DNA of 64,000 bases from Hydractinia echinata (Eukaryota; Cnidaria; Hydrozoa; Anthoathecata; Hydractiniidae), in contig JASGCC010000178.1 in the NCBI GenBank assembly GCA_030067915.1, positions 1 to 64,000 of the forward strand, given 5' to 3'. Below, piece by piece: positions 11,376-23,640 of this stretch. The translations under genes and the position numbers were made by a program. The notes under the pieces were generated by a model. It saw only the letters and a program-made list of their open reading frames with translations, was not told where the DNA came from and made no database searches. Each line of letters begins with the position of its first letter. Position 1 is the first letter of the stretch.

Positions 11376-11505
11376 ATACCAAGCTATTTCTATGCTTGTG
11401 CACAGTTTAGTATCGTTCCATTCGCAAGACCAACGTTTCAAGGAAAGCGATGCTTCCATCTTGTACAAGTTCAACAGTGCATTTGATTTGTCGGTAGAGG
11501 CCGTT
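11376..11505 (-). pseudogene. Penelope-like RT fragment, inverted relative to its endonuclease
   Basis: It encodes INGLYRQIKCTVELVQDGSI followed by AFLETLVLRME, matching the PLE RT segment just upstream of the YRKPTHTD motif. It is head-to-head with the plus-strand endonuclease piece that starts at about 11504. Confidence 0.6.
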
Positions 11506-11737
11506 GATGGGTTCATCTATGGGACATATGCGCGCAGTTAGAAAAGGAGATGTAAAGAAAAACGAAATTGCGGACCACAGCTGGAGCAAAAGTCATCAGT
11601 TCAAGAAGATCATTGACAGAGGAACTAGAACAACGACTAGGATAAAAGAAACCATCAATACTGTAGAATGTGAAAAACACAGAAGCAGCATTTTGTATCA
11701 ACTTCCTGAGATTTTATTGCCAGTCCTAAAGAAGTAG
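11504..11737 (+). pseudogene. Penelope-like element endonuclease C-terminus
   Basis: It encodes RAVRKGDVKKNEIADHSWSK and then RGTRTTTRIKETINTVE, the C-terminal part of a PLE GIY-YIG nuclease (RAVRxxD....ADHxW, then RxxKExI). The catalytic GIY-YIG start is absent. A short spacer separates it from a hammerhead-like fold at 11835-11880, the usual 3' context in PLEs. Confidence 0.7.
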
Positions 11738-11834
11738 TTGTTTCTACCAGGTCTGAAAAATGTTAATTACCGTAATTAAGCATGTTCCTGAGGATTTCGA
11801 TCCTCTGCAACTAATGCCCAACATAATTTTACTT

Positions 11835-11880
11835 TGACCGATGATGGAAGAAGGATCTCCCGAAACGTCGGTTACTAAAC
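11835..11880 (+). ncRNA. Degenerate hammerhead-ribozyme-like motif of the PLE 3' end
   Basis: CCGATGA (CUGANGA with one change), an imperfect stem II closed by CC, then CGAAACGTC. GAAAC-GUC is the near loop-less stem III typical of PLE hammerheads. Helix I pairing is weak, so it is probably inactive. Confidence 0.45.
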
Positions 11881-11889
11881 TATCATGTT

Positions 11890-13266
11890 CAAGAAATGAT
11901 AAAACTTAAACAATAATAGGAATACTGATTAGAGAAACCGAAATAATACTTTCCATTAAAGTGGAAAGTGTGGAATAATCGAAAGATTATAAAACTTTAA
12001 AACAAAATGAAATATAAATAATTAAAGTACATAAAAGTAATACGAATTTCGTAGGTTTGCATGACTTTTCTACAATTTTATAAATGAACGTTATTTAAAT
12101 TGGCAAGTAGCATGGTTTAGTGAATGGTCTGCAACAGGTAGCCTTTGAAATATCTACTTAAGTGCGTGGCCGAGTAAATAACATTAAAAATGCAGTAGTT
12201 GCAGTTTCTGTGATGTCCCTATCATGAAACAATCAACGCCGCGCTTGCGAAGGTCTGGAAAATCAAGAAGATGCTGACCCAAACAAAAATAAGTGTTGTT
12301 TGAGATGTCGGATCTGACAAAATAACCCAAAATCCAAGTTCTAAGTCTTTTGTGAACATGGACAAGTAAAATTGACAAGTTTAAAGTGCGTGTAACTAAT
12401 ATATGGAATGGTCGTAAATGATTGTTTGTGGTTTAATTTTCGCAAAAATATTCTAAACAAGTTTGTGGTGCGTTATTTATAAGGACTAAAGTCGTTTTAT
12501 AACCAAGCGGAGAACATTCTCCTTAAACAGCTAGATAACTTATTAATCACCAAATAAATTAAAGCTGACCTTTCTTGGAAACCTTCTTTACATTTTATTG
12601 ATTTCATTAAGCCAAATCTGGAATCGTTAAGTCGCTTTACAATTGTTAACTCGCACTATAATTGGAAAGTTTAAATAGATCTTGTGACATTTCAACACTG
12701 CTTATGATTGTATTTAGGTTCGATGCGATTAGTTACCGTTGTACAAAATCCACATTTCCTTATAAGGTCACCAGTCTGAACTTGTAACTCTGTTTGATTT
12801 ACCTATAATATAACAGAAGAGTTTTACGGTGATGACCTCTTTCTTAACAAATGTCACACTGGCAGCTTTCTCGGAAATTAAGTTAAATTCTAGCCTACGT
12901 TTGTCAAAACAGAAGTATATTAACTTATTTGTGAAAAAAATAGATTAAGCAGTTATACAATTTTATTTAAGAATTCGTATGATTTGGAACGTGAGCGTCT
13001 GGTTTTTTAGTTTTGGAGAAATTCTGAGGCACAGTAGTTTACTTTTTTTTCATAAAAGAAAATTACGTTTTCTAAAAGAAAATTATGTTTTCGCAGTCTC
13101 AGCCTCGGCTGTGATTCATTTTTTGACAAAATTTTAGTTTAATTTCAATGGAGAAATTAAATTGTCATTTCGTGATTTGTGACGGAAATGTTTCATTTTT
13201 TGCACGATTTACCCAAAATTAACTTACTATACATGTGATAAAGCTATTTCACCTTTGTTAAAAGCT
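11890..13266. other. No recognisable gene
   Basis: AT-rich DNA with short unmatched frames. A 64-codon minus frame at 12184-12378 is not recognisable. Confidence 0.45.
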
Positions 13267-13366
13267 NNNNNNNNNNNNNNNNNNNNNNNNNNNNNNNNNN
13301 NNNNNNNNNNNNNNNNNNNNNNNNNNNNNNNNNNNNNNNNNNNNNNNNNNNNNNNNNNNNNNNNNN
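13267..13366. other. Assembly gap (100 N)
   Basis: Exactly 100 N, a conventional scaffold gap of unknown true size. It abuts the left arm of a large inverted repeat. Confidence 1.
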
Positions 13367-13580
13367 TTACCTGAAAGATTTTCATAAGTTATTCCAATGA
13401 CATATTCACTTTTTGTTAAAAGTTCATGTAACCCCAGATATCGTTTTTTAAATATTTGTTTTTCTTGCCGCCTTGATGGCCGCTTCGATCTTCTTGTTCG
13501 TTAAAAATTTCAGACTAGCTCCAGTCCTTTTTAGTGGCACGTGACCCTATTACGTAGTATTTCAGTAGCGCTCACAAATT
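13367..13580. repeat. Left arm of a large inverted repeat
   Basis: Its reverse complement matches 15385-15600. Shared blocks include GGTCACGTGCCACTAAAA, GGAGCTAG and AATCTTTCAG. It begins right at the N gap. Confidence 0.8.
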
Positions 13581-15085
13581 AATGACTTTCACTCACTATT
13601 ATTAATGACTTTCATAGCCAAAACAATTAATATACTGTGGCAACAAAGTTAAAAAAATCCAATGTACTTTCCACATCAATCTCTGTACGAATGATTTTTT
13701 TTTGTTTAAAAAAAATAATTCAACATGATATTCTAGCCGTCTAAGCAATAAAACAAAAAAATAAGATATTAGCAGCAGGTGTGTGCATGATTTCTTTTAT
13801 TTCAAATTTAAAAGAATTTATTTCAACAAACAGGTTGTAAAAATTACTGATCTATAACCTGTCGACCTAGGCGGGGTATGATGCTCAAGTGAGTATTGCC
13901 AACCTTGTTCTCAACAATCCTTGGGGACGAGGTTGCCTAAGTTACTCAGTAGATGGATATATTTTTTATTAAAAAATATTAAAAAATCAATAGAAAAGAA
14001 TACTACTTTAATTTATCCCACGATACAGAGAGAGGCAGAATTTTCTGTGTAATTAAAGTTTGTTTTTATGATATTCTTCCAATATGTAGCGCAAACATCA
14101 ACGTAGTCTAGTAAATTAAACTCATCGTTTTTCCCTTTTGCGATAGCGCGCTAAAATAAGCAGGGTTACAAAAGTAGGACAGACATCGAAGCGCGAAAGC
14201 AGAAAAGAGAGACAGGTATCCGGTCTAACATCAACGCTGCTCTGTACCTCCATGATTAGACCTTTTAAAATATACATCATACATTAATGTCCAACGAAAC
14301 CCTCATAATTCGCACATTTTTAGCGTCGACTAATAACTGCTGTGGCTATATTCGCACTTATTAGAATACTGTGGCAGCTTCTAAATTTTTAAACTTAACA
14401 AAACACAAAAAATGTTTTAGCTACCTCCTAAATAAAAAATATTATTTTTACCGGAGAAAAGCAAAGAAAAATGAGAAATAAAATAATAATAGTTAATTGC
14501 GTAAATATTAAAGTTCAACGCAGAAAAAACGGCATTTTATTAAATATATTTTAGCGTTTTCTGCAATGATTTAATCAAACTACATTGGTGACAAACTGTT
14601 TTTAATGATGCAGTTGAAGCGCAAAACTAACTGTTTTTTTGCTAAGAGTTTTTGTTGTTCGTGCATTGCCGTAGGAGGCAACTGAACTATGCTGTGGAAA
14701 AACAAATACTTTTTTCCGTTGTTATATCTTCGGCTATTTTTTACACGTCTGATCGCACAAGGCCTAGGGACTTTTTATGTGCGATTTTACCACGTCAAAT
14801 AATTGCAGACGCGAAAGTACATGTTTTGAAAATATGTCGGTAATTACCTCGGCAAATGCGAGTGCCGTCTCAAATTACAAAGGTTGTAACTGCCCTTAAT
14901 CCTATTCGTGCTGGAGGGGGAGGGGTGATGCAGCCCCCTCTCCCTTCCCCCTTCAACTTTTTCTATAACTTTTTATGGGCTTATAGTCACACCTTGATAT
15001 TTTGTTACTTATATTTGCCTTCCAAAATATATCCTTTTGAAATAAAAACCATACACAAATGTGTGACATGTTGAATGATCAGTAA

Positions 15086-15185
15086 CTTTCACAACCTGCG
15101 TCTCAAATAAAATTCCTTTGAAATAAAAATCATGCACAACTTGCGTCTCAAATAAAAAGTCCTTTGAAATAAAAATCATGCACAT
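15086..15185. repeat. Short tandem duplication, about 50 bp unit
   Basis: Two adjacent copies of GCGTCTCAAATAAAA then TCCTTTGAAATAAAAATCATG, with a diverged third copy upstream near 15020-15070. Confidence 0.8.
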
Positions 15186-15220
15186 TTTATTTTTCGTTTG
15201 ATTGCTCAGCTATGTGAGAA

Positions 15221-15330
15221 CATATGCAGAATTATCTCTATTTTTTTAAAAAAAATAATCGTTCCTAAAGAACTTTATGCAGAATTATTTTAATTTTTTA
15301 TTAAAAAAATAATTGTTCGTAGAGAGCTTT
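15221..15330. repeat. Short tandem duplication, about 55 bp unit
   Basis: Two copies starting GCAGAATTAT, followed by T-run/A-run sequence and AATMGTTC (C or A at the fifth base). Confidence 0.75.
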
Positions 15331-15384
15331 CGTTTCACTTTGCCGCGCGAAGGTATATATGTTCTGGCTATGCAGTCAGTAATA

Positions 15385-15600
15385 ATTAAAGCGCTACTGA
15401 AATAATACGTAACAGGGTCACGTGCCACTAAAAAAGACTGGAGCTAGAATGAAAATTTTTAACGAAGAAGAAGGTCGAAGATAACCAAGATGGCGGTCGG
15501 CGACAAGAAAAATAATATTTAAAGCTATATCCCGGAGTTACATGAAGTTTTAACAAAAGTAAATATATCATTTAGCATTTCTCATGTAAATCTTTCAGAT
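15385..15600. repeat. Right arm of the large inverted repeat
   Basis: Mate of 13367-13580. It contains ATGGCGGTCGGCGAC and ends in TCTTTCAG followed by ATGAGTCC. The arms may be duplicated promoter/first-exon regions or TIRs of an element about 2.2 kb long. I see no transposase between them. Confidence 0.8.
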
Positions 15601-16854
15601 GAGTCCAACTTGTAAAGTACCTTGGGATCCCTTTAAGATTAAATTTCTCTGCCTGCATTTGATAAATCTGAAAGGTTTAAAAAGTTTTATACTTTTTAGG
15701 TTATTTTTTTTTTTAAAAGTATCTTTTCTATGAGTGGCTGTTAAAAGGAAGTGTAGAAGAAGCTTAGTCTTGTAAAATGAATTTGTAACGATTCTTCAAG
15801 TTTTAAAGGAGTCTTTATCTGCCTGTTTAGACCGCTTCTAAATAACGAGCTGTTTAAATCCATTAGTATCATACTCGATTCTGAGTCCTACCCAATTCCA
15901 TTGAGCATGATGTAATTTATGAAGAAGCAAAGGTAGTTATTGCTCAGTTTAAGTCCAATACTTGTTGCTATATGAATCATGTAAAAGATGAATTTGAATT
16001 GCCTCATGATAAGACATGTATCAAAATCTAGGCCTGGAAAGTGATGGCTATTATTTTTTCCGTATTGGCGGTGATTTGGGAATCACACATATTTTACACG
16101 TCATTGAAATATGTTTGGGTACCATTATAAAATGTTGGATTTGCGTTTGTTTCTTTCTGTGGCGTTTTTTAAAAAGAAAACAGCCTTTGAAACATGAAGA
16201 ACTGAAATGTTACTTCGTGCTCGTTCTGATAACGAACAAACCAAAAAACGGTACAACGACGCTGTCAGTTATGTTTCTGAAAGAATACCCTAATGGAACA
16301 ATACGCCCAAGGAAACGTGTCTGCAAGGACACGCATATCCATCAAAATGTAAATAGACCAAAAACCACCAACAATGTTGTAGGCCTCCTTGCAGAAATTC
16401 ATTCGAAGATAAACCGGTGTAAAGTAGAACAACAACGTTGTTTCTTTGTTTGTTGTTGGTCATTATAAAATACAAACAAAAATGGAAGGTTCGTCGACAG
16501 TAACCGAAAACAAAGTATTCAAATTCAAACTTCATCAACAAAAGATGAATTTTGTAACTGGCTTATGAAATAGAGTGGCACGTCAAAACATAATACGGAG
16601 AGAAATTATTCAGTTCTTGCGTGACCAAACAAGAACAGGGTGTAACCAGGACCTTTGATCCAAATACAGTGCAACTTTTAGATTTCCAGTTAAAAGCAAA
16701 CATTTCAACTAATCAACATATAGTTGGCTTTTATATTTAATTACTGCAATTAATAATTTTGAAGGAGTTGAGCAAAATAGCTTGCTAAAATTGATTTGGC
16801 GACTATTGTCATTTAACAAAGCTATTGCAATGTTATTGTACTGTTGTAGTACCG
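15601..16854. other. No recognisable gene
   Basis: A 150-codon plus frame at 16016-16468 has no recognisable motif and unconvincing composition. Confidence 0.35.
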
Positions 16855-16918
16855 GTGTAGATTACATTTCAGACTGTACTGTATTTGATATACAGTACAG
16901 TCTGAATGTAATCTACAC
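16855..16918. repeat. Near-perfect palindrome (29-30 bp arms)
   Basis: GTGTAGATTACATT...CAGACTGTACTGTAT, a five-base loop, and the reverse complement with a single extra T in the left arm. Confidence 0.95.
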
Positions 16919-16920
16919 GT

Positions 16921-16965
16921 AATGTAATGTAGCTATACAATAAAATTGTATAGCTGCATTACATT
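16921..16965. repeat. Second palindrome directly adjacent (21 bp arms)
   Basis: AATGTAATGTAGCTATACAA, a short A-rich loop, and the reverse complement with one mismatch (G/U in RNA). Confidence 0.93.
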
Positions 16966-17680
16966 GCTGTTTTACGAAAGCACATGTTACTTAAACAGAT
17001 TTTTTTCGATGTCAGAAAAACATTCAGCGGCTTGGAAAAATCAAATGCTAACATGGAAAGGAAGCAAAATAAAAATACGTAACATAACACCACAGTCAAA
17101 TAGATTCAGCATTTTAAAAAGGTATAGATCATATTTACAGCCATAAAAAGTTTTTACCTGTCTGTAGCAACTTTCTGATCGACCACAGAGTGGCTGTGCC
17201 ATCTTTTCCTCGTGTCAATCTCATTTGTTGCTTCAATCAATAGACTTTAGTCTGATAGTAATTTTCTGAAGAAAGTGCACTAGTGTTTTACTAATTTGGT
17301 GCAAACTTTCTCACCAAACTATTCTTAGGGTGTCAGGAAAAAAGTTTGCTGTTCTATTTTTTTTATTCACGGTTTATGTATCACACTATAGACGGAAAGC
17401 AAGTCATTTTAAGTGTTGGAAAATTTCTCCTCCAAATTAATGCATTCTAAAATTGATACAGAGATTTTTTGTATTTCCTGTTTGAAAAAGAACTATCGCA
17501 TTCGAATATGAATAATTCAAATCTAAAATTGTAAAAAACAAACTGTTTGTTTGTCGAACGAAGTTAGTGGTAATAGTTACAAATATATTTTAAAAACAGA
17601 AAAAACGTACGATATAAACATCACAAAGAGAATTAAAATGTATCAAAACAATTGTATATGCTATCGATTTTATTCTCTTT

Positions 17681-18025
17681 CTAATGGAAGAAGAAACTGA
17701 CGAAGATTCATGTGAGGAAAGGCCTATTGAAATTGTGGGGAAGCCTTCAAAAAAGGAAAGTGACGTTGGTCCAGCAATGGTATGCTGTCATTTATGGTAA
17801 AGGAAAGGAGAACAAATGGCTTGTACATTGGGTTACTGATGCCACTGAGAGACAATGTTCATCATTGAAAATTGACTGTCTTAAACTGCATAATGGATCA
17901 GGAACTGTTCCGGAGGAGGTACCCAGAACACATGGCAAGAGATATTGAATGTTTTCCCACTGTATAACATCATATATGGACTTGTTCAAAGTAAACCCGG
18001 AAGAGAAATTAAAAAACAAATTGTA
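17681..18025 (+). pseudogene. Possible first exon(s) of the tyrosine-recombinase-type gene
   Basis: An ATG at about 17683 opens an acidic frame (MEEETDEDSCEERPIEIVGK). After frame changes, WYAVIYGKGKENKWLVHW and later a VPRRYPEH-like stretch appear. The W-Y-A-V-x-Y pattern recalls small N-terminal modules seen in invertebrate transposon-related proteins, but I cannot name it. It lies about 1.9 kb upstream of the decayed recombinase gene on the same strand, so linkage is plausible but unproved. Frame breaks mean it is probably decayed. Confidence 0.3.
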
Positions 18026-19390
18026 GCATGCGATGTCAAAAATATTTCCATTTAAATTTAATATAAGTACAAGGTTGAAGAATGAGGCGTATGTTTTCTT
18101 TGTTTTCCATTCCCATCCACCATTTTCTACGAAATGTCATCTATTTGCTTGTTGGATAACATAACCTAAAGAAAATCAGAAAACATGCAAACATTCTGAC
18201 CATTTTGGAGGGCAGAAAGTTTGCAGATTATTTTTAGATTTATCACCACAGCTTGAGTCTAAACTATTTCTGTTTGCTCAAATTAAAGATGGCAAGCATG
18301 GGCTATGTAAATTAAAGGGGCTGTAGTTAGGGAATAATTTGCAAATGCAAACTTTAAACCGACTTGACTATATGTAGTCATTTTTTTATTGAAGCGTTTT
18401 TTTTCACTGGGAGTCTAAATATATACCCGAATTTTCTTTCAATTATTATCTTCGTCTTTTGTTGTCAGCTTTTTTGATCTCCTTTCTCCTTATTTTTTCC
18501 TTAGTTTAGCAATTAAAAATAATAAAAAATGTATAGACAAAACACTTCTTCATGTGATTACACTTAATCCCCAACACTAAACTTTGCCTTTTGAACTGTA
18601 ATTATGTCATAAATGAAAACTGAGCCCAGCATTCGTAAAAATGTGAAGGGGTCAGTATACAAAGGTATCTTAACATGTGGTTAACACAGATTATTTCAGA
18701 AAAAAGGAAGGTTTCACTTAAAAAGAATTATGGCAATTGTTTTCTTTTCTTTTATGACCATTGCTTATGAAAATGTAATTTTTGACTGCACATCCTCTCT
18801 AACAGTAGTTTGTTGTAATTTTATCTTTTTTTCTCTTCTCTGATTTCAAGAAATTATACCTAAAAGCCGTTAAGCTTGACCTTATTGTATTCTCATGTAA
18901 GTATTATTCCACTTATTTTTAAAGTTCTTAAACTATTTAAATTGGAATTTTAGTATCTTTCCAAAATGTTTACATTCTAAATAACCTATTTTCATATCCA
19001 TTTTAGTTGGGAAAATATCCTATATTAGAAAGATGCATATTGCAATGCATTAGATGAGACTGAAAGAGTTGATGACAGTGGTTATATTATAAATGGTAAC
19101 AAGGTATGTCTTTTTTGTTGTCACTGTCAAAAAATTGCAGAAATCTCCATCTTATTCATACACACACACACTATATACCAAATATATCTTTGTATAACTA
19201 CACATTTTTTTCACTTTGATACTAATTTAATTGAAAGACCATTGTATAAAAAATGTAAATTATAAACTTCGAAAACAAATTCATATTTTGTAAATAGGTT
19301 TACAAAAGTTTTAATTGTGGAATAATTTATAGACTATGAAATGAATGAAGCTTTATTCTTCCAAGATATCTTGTTTAAATAATATTAATA

Positions 19391-19462
19391 TACCCCGTCC
19401 AACCCATGCTAGCATGGAAAACGGATGTTTAAGCGAGAATGATGAGAATGATGATGAAAACC
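19391..19462. mobile_element. Probable retroposon 3' tail
   Basis: The stretch CCGTCCAACCCATGCTAGCA followed by TGGAAAACGGATGTT and a GATGAT-type tail is like 3' ends of invertebrate SINE/LINE families. No head was identified. Confidence 0.35.
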
Positions 19463-19918
19463 TTTTATTTGCGTATACAAGGCACACTATACTGTTAATT
19501 AATTTCTTGTTTTAAAGAATGTGTAGAAACTTTGTATTGTGGGCATTACTTTTTATGCTGTAAAAACAGTAAAGAAACCTTAATTAAATTATTTGTTTGC
19601 TATCACCCAGGTTACAACCTATTATTTCCATGCATCGGGTTGGTACATCAAGTTATAAAAAATGTTTGATTGTTCTGTGACCTTATAAAACCTACAGAAA
19701 TGTATTATACCAGCAATTGAAATAAAACTAGTTTCTTTAAACAAGTTTCATAAAAATAATTTAGGTCCTTTAAATAGCACCAATCATCTTAATACTATAT
19801 ATTAACTCTGATAATCACATTTCATTCACAATATGAGGAATTTTTTTGTATCAGGACTCTAGCAATAGATCAATTAACTGTTCACATTTTAGGCTCGTAC
19901 TTACTTTTTTTGAACGCA

Positions 19919-22900
19919 GGTATTCACTGAAGCCGATAGTGAGTGTGAAACCAGCAAGATTTGTGAAATAGGTGCAAACGAGGTACTGCATCATAAGCTT
20001 GAGCCTGTCTTTACCAGCATTGTTTCATCAACATGTTTAAACAAGATACATGACAAAAAAGCGAAACCTGTGAAAGAGAGTGTTCAATGTCAAAATTCTG
20101 TTAATACATCGTTACTCAAGACAAAAATGTCTATGGAGAGTTGTAAAACAGTATTCCTTACTACAGATACTGGAGTTGTTCCTTCAATTGCTTCAAAACA
20201 ACATTTCACATGAAAATCATAAACCGCATGGTAGTCTCCATTTTACCAACTACTGTAACAGCATTAATTGATACAACCACAGTTGGTTCCACTGTATTAC
20301 CTGAAGATGTGGCATCGAAGGTGGAGAAGAAACCTCCTGCTACTAATTTTGACATTTCTCCTCCAATATCTGTAAACACAGTTGGTACAGGAGTATCCTC
20401 CACGAGCTCTAAAATAGTTGATTCCACTGTATTGAGCAAATATGTTGCATCAAATATAAAAGAGAATTGTGCTGTCCCTTGCTACAAATGCCAACATTGT
20501 CTGTTCAAGAGAATCAACAATATACAACAAGATAAACAATTACACAAATTCAGCTGTTCTTATTTAACAACTTCTACGGTGACATTAGTTGACACAAAAA
20601 ATTTCCACAGCTAGCTGTAAAATAGTTGATTCCATAGCAATTGCCGAAAAAGGTGACCCAAAATATGGAAGAGAAACATCCCCTTCTTGCTACAGACACT
20701 GATATCGCTACTTCAGTAGCCCTTAAACAAGACATCACAAAAAAATTGTGAAGCTGTGCTAGATAGTCTCAATTCTTCAACTACTGTAATGACATTAGTT
20801 GACATAAAAATGTCAACAGCTAACTGTAAAATGGTTGATTCCACTGTATTGTCGAAATATGTGGCTTCAACATATGGAAGAGAAACCTGCTCTACTTGTT
20901 ACAGGTGTTGACAGTATTCCTTCAGTAGATTCGACCAGTATGCAACAAGAAAAACTTGAATGTGTGTCAGAAAGTCTGCATTCACCAACTGGTGTAGCAA
21001 CAATGGTTTTGTACGGAAATTCACAGCCGCAAACTGTAAGAACAGTTGCTTCCACTGTATTGCCAGCAACTTTAAAAATGACAGAATCTTCGCTGATTGC
21101 CATAAATGCCAATGCCATTCCTCCAGTAGATTCAATAAAATATATCACAAGAAAAATATGAACCTGTGCTAAAAGTGTTTATCAAGAAAATGCTATTAAA
21201 ACCACATTAGTTGACACAAAAATGTTCAGTAACACAGTTGGTTCCACTGTTTTGTCTGATGATATGCCTTTAAGGGTGGAAAAGAAGCATGTTCTCCTTG
21301 CTGCAGGGGCTAGCATTTGTCATTCAAAAGAACAAAATGAGGAAATGGAAATTTCCTGTAGATTTTCAGGTTGCTTTGAGAGGGTCTTCACCATTTACCT
21401 CATCAGTGTTGTGTAAACTATCGGCCTCAACACCCGAAAATGTCCACTGCTCCCACTAGATCCAGAATACTTCATTTCGGTAAATCACAGCTAGACTTTA
21501 CTGATGAACTTGATGATTCCTCTAGTAACTTATTTTCAGAAGATCAAATGGAAAAAATATGTGCAGATATAAAACCATTTTTCTGGTAAATTAAATGTAC
21601 CTGACAGTGACAATGAAGACAATAAGACCAGCCTTCACAAGATTTACCAAATGTGCATGATTTAAATATGTCTCTGCCTGGCGCAAGTTTGGTAACTCCA
21701 GTCAATGATTCAGGACTTGCTCTAGAGCAGTCGCTTGAAAGTAGTTGATTCAGACAGTGACACTAAAAGTATTGAAAGCACCGAAAATGTCCATTTCACA
21801 GATGAGCCATTGCACAAAAATAATGCTACAGCTAAGAAAAAGACTGGTTATCGAAAGCCTGTCAGACCTTGTTTATTCTGCAAGATACCACAAACAAGAC
21901 TGAAACGTCACATCCTTAGTAAACATAAATTTGAACCTCGGGTCATCCCATTGTTATCAGTAAGTTCAAAGGAACAAGATGTTAAAATTGAGGAGTTTAG
22001 AAAAGAGGCAATTAAAGATTACAATATTAGTCAAGTGGAGGCTGGCAAATCATGTTTCATGAGGGAAAGAAAGGCCCCTGTGGGAACAGATGACATACCG
22101 ATTATGTGTTGTGCATGTAAGGGTTTTTTTGCAAGAAATTATAAGTCTAGGCACCAGCTGGATTGTCCATCAGCAGGAACTAATCTTACGGTTCCAATGG
22201 TTGCAATTTCCAAATGTGCGTCCCTTCAGGACATTACCTAGTGGTTTTGCAGATCTTCTAAATACGCTACTTTTAGACGATGTTGGCAATTATGTTAAAA
22301 ACAGATGAAATTATACTAATTTTTGGATCAAGACTTTTCTGCTCCATGTCAAGAAAGAAAGACAAAGTCACAGAAACTAAAAAGCTGGTAAGGTCGCGTA
22401 TGAGACTAACAGCTCGACTTTATTTGTGTTTTCAAAAGGCATATAACAAACAGTCTTCTGTTAAATTAACTGATCGACTTGGAAATGCAGCTGACATGTA
22501 CAGAAGGGAAACAGTAATTATATTAGGTGAAGCAATTAACACAATAGTTGAGTCGTCTAGTGGAGATACTGAAAGAGTGTCGATATCTGGACAAAAAAGT
22601 GGGTTAAAAATTAGCATTTTAAATCTTCTAAAATCAACAATCGAAATTCCTTACTGGACATTTTTTAGTGCAGGGATCTGATGTTAGGGCACAGAGAGTT
22701 TCTGATTTCATGCAAGTTTTAAAACTATATGAAAATGATTTCTTTGGAGATGCTTACTACGATCTTCAATACAGAAAGAATGTGACTCTCAGGAAGCCTG
22801 TTAATCTTCCAGAAGAAGATGATGTAAATATGTTAATGTCAGAATCTAAAAGAATAATGAGTTTTATCGATGTTTTTGACCATCCATCTAATTCATTTGT

Positions 22901-23640
22901 TTGACATCAGGTCTGCAACGGCCACAACTCTTATTATCTTCTGTGCACGCAGAGGTGGTGAACCTGTTAGATTGCAGCTATATCAATGGCAGGAAGCGTT
23001 AAGAGGAGACTGGGTAGATAAGGAAGATTTGCCCTAAGGGATTTAATAAAGGTTCTATGCTAATCACTTACCAAAACTGGCAAAGGAGCTAATCATCTGG
23101 TTCCAGTAATTTTTCCGCCTGAGTCAATAAATGCAATGAATTATTTAACTAACATGGAAGTAAGGAAAGATGCAGGTGTGCACGACAAAAACCCATACGT
23201 TTTCGCAAGCACACAGAGAAGCCAGAGTCATGCAAGTGGTTGGCATTGTATTGATAGCATTTTAAAGAGGGTATCTCTAAACAGGTGCAGTTAATGCGAC
23301 AAAGAATAGACACCGAGTTGCTTCTATTCTGGCAAGACTGCAGTTACCAGAAGCTGAGAAGCAGTTGATTTATAAGCATTTGGGCATTCACAACATATTA
23401 ACGAGAACGTCTATCAAGCACCTGCTGGCTCCATGCAGCTTAAAACCACTGGTCATAGACTGCTCCAGATAAATTCATCAACATTTGACAAGGTTAACTC
23501 AATTCATGAGGACGTAAAGTTCTCAAAGAATGAAGTTGAAGAGAAGGCTTCCTCGAAGACAACATTGGTAGAGGAGAGAGAAAACAAAGGCACTGTCGGG
23601 GGCTGTAAACTCCTCAGTGATTGATGTTGAAAGAGAAGAC
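19919..23640 (+). pseudogene. Zinc-finger plus tyrosine-recombinase gene (Crypton-like), decayed
   Basis: In order: an acceptor TTTTTTTGAACGCAG and an open stretch (19919-20213); a tandemly repeated Ser/Thr/Val-rich region (20265-21420); a C2H2-like finger (CLFCKIPQTRLKRHILSKH, near 21862) and a CCHC-like finger (CCACKGFFARNYKSRHQLDC, near 22106); a helical core; and a tyrosine-recombinase-like catalytic region. The latter shows an Arg box (CARRGGEPVRLQL near 22940), an RHRVA box (near 23302), a HLGIH box (near 23370) and a candidate nucleophile in ENVYQAP (near 23406). Family knowledge: such enzymes cut and rejoin DNA through a Tyr-DNA bond, and Crypton transposons and domesticated relatives carry them. 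Stops and frameshifts occur at roughly 21420-21735, 22240-22280, 22680, 22905, 23035 and just before the nucleophile (about 23397). It is either a dead element or badly interrupted; small introns could explain some breaks. Confidence 0.7.
20265..21300. repeat. Degenerate protein-coding tandem repeat, period about 205 bp
   Basis: The signature GTTGATTCCACTGTATTG (or GTTGGTTCCACTGT) recurs near 20265, 20412, 20620, 20827, 21040 and 21236, mostly 196-213 bp apart. Each is followed by related sequence encoding VDSTVLSKYVAS-like text and then an EKKP/EEKP stretch. Confidence 0.75.

Larger units (their letters stand above)
13581..15384. other. Spacer inside the inverted repeat
   Basis: No gene recognised. 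It contains a G-rich/C-rich hairpin near 14908-14950 (GGAGGGGGAGGGG facing CCCCCTCTCCC) and the tandem repeats listed below. Confidence 0.4.

Noticed and set aside
14908..14950. G-quadruplex regulatory element
   Set aside because: The G run is paired with an adjacent C run, so it more likely forms a simple hairpin or is part of a repeat end.
16016..16468. 150-codon plus-strand frame
   Set aside because: No motif, splice or promoter support. A faint GGD motif was not enough.
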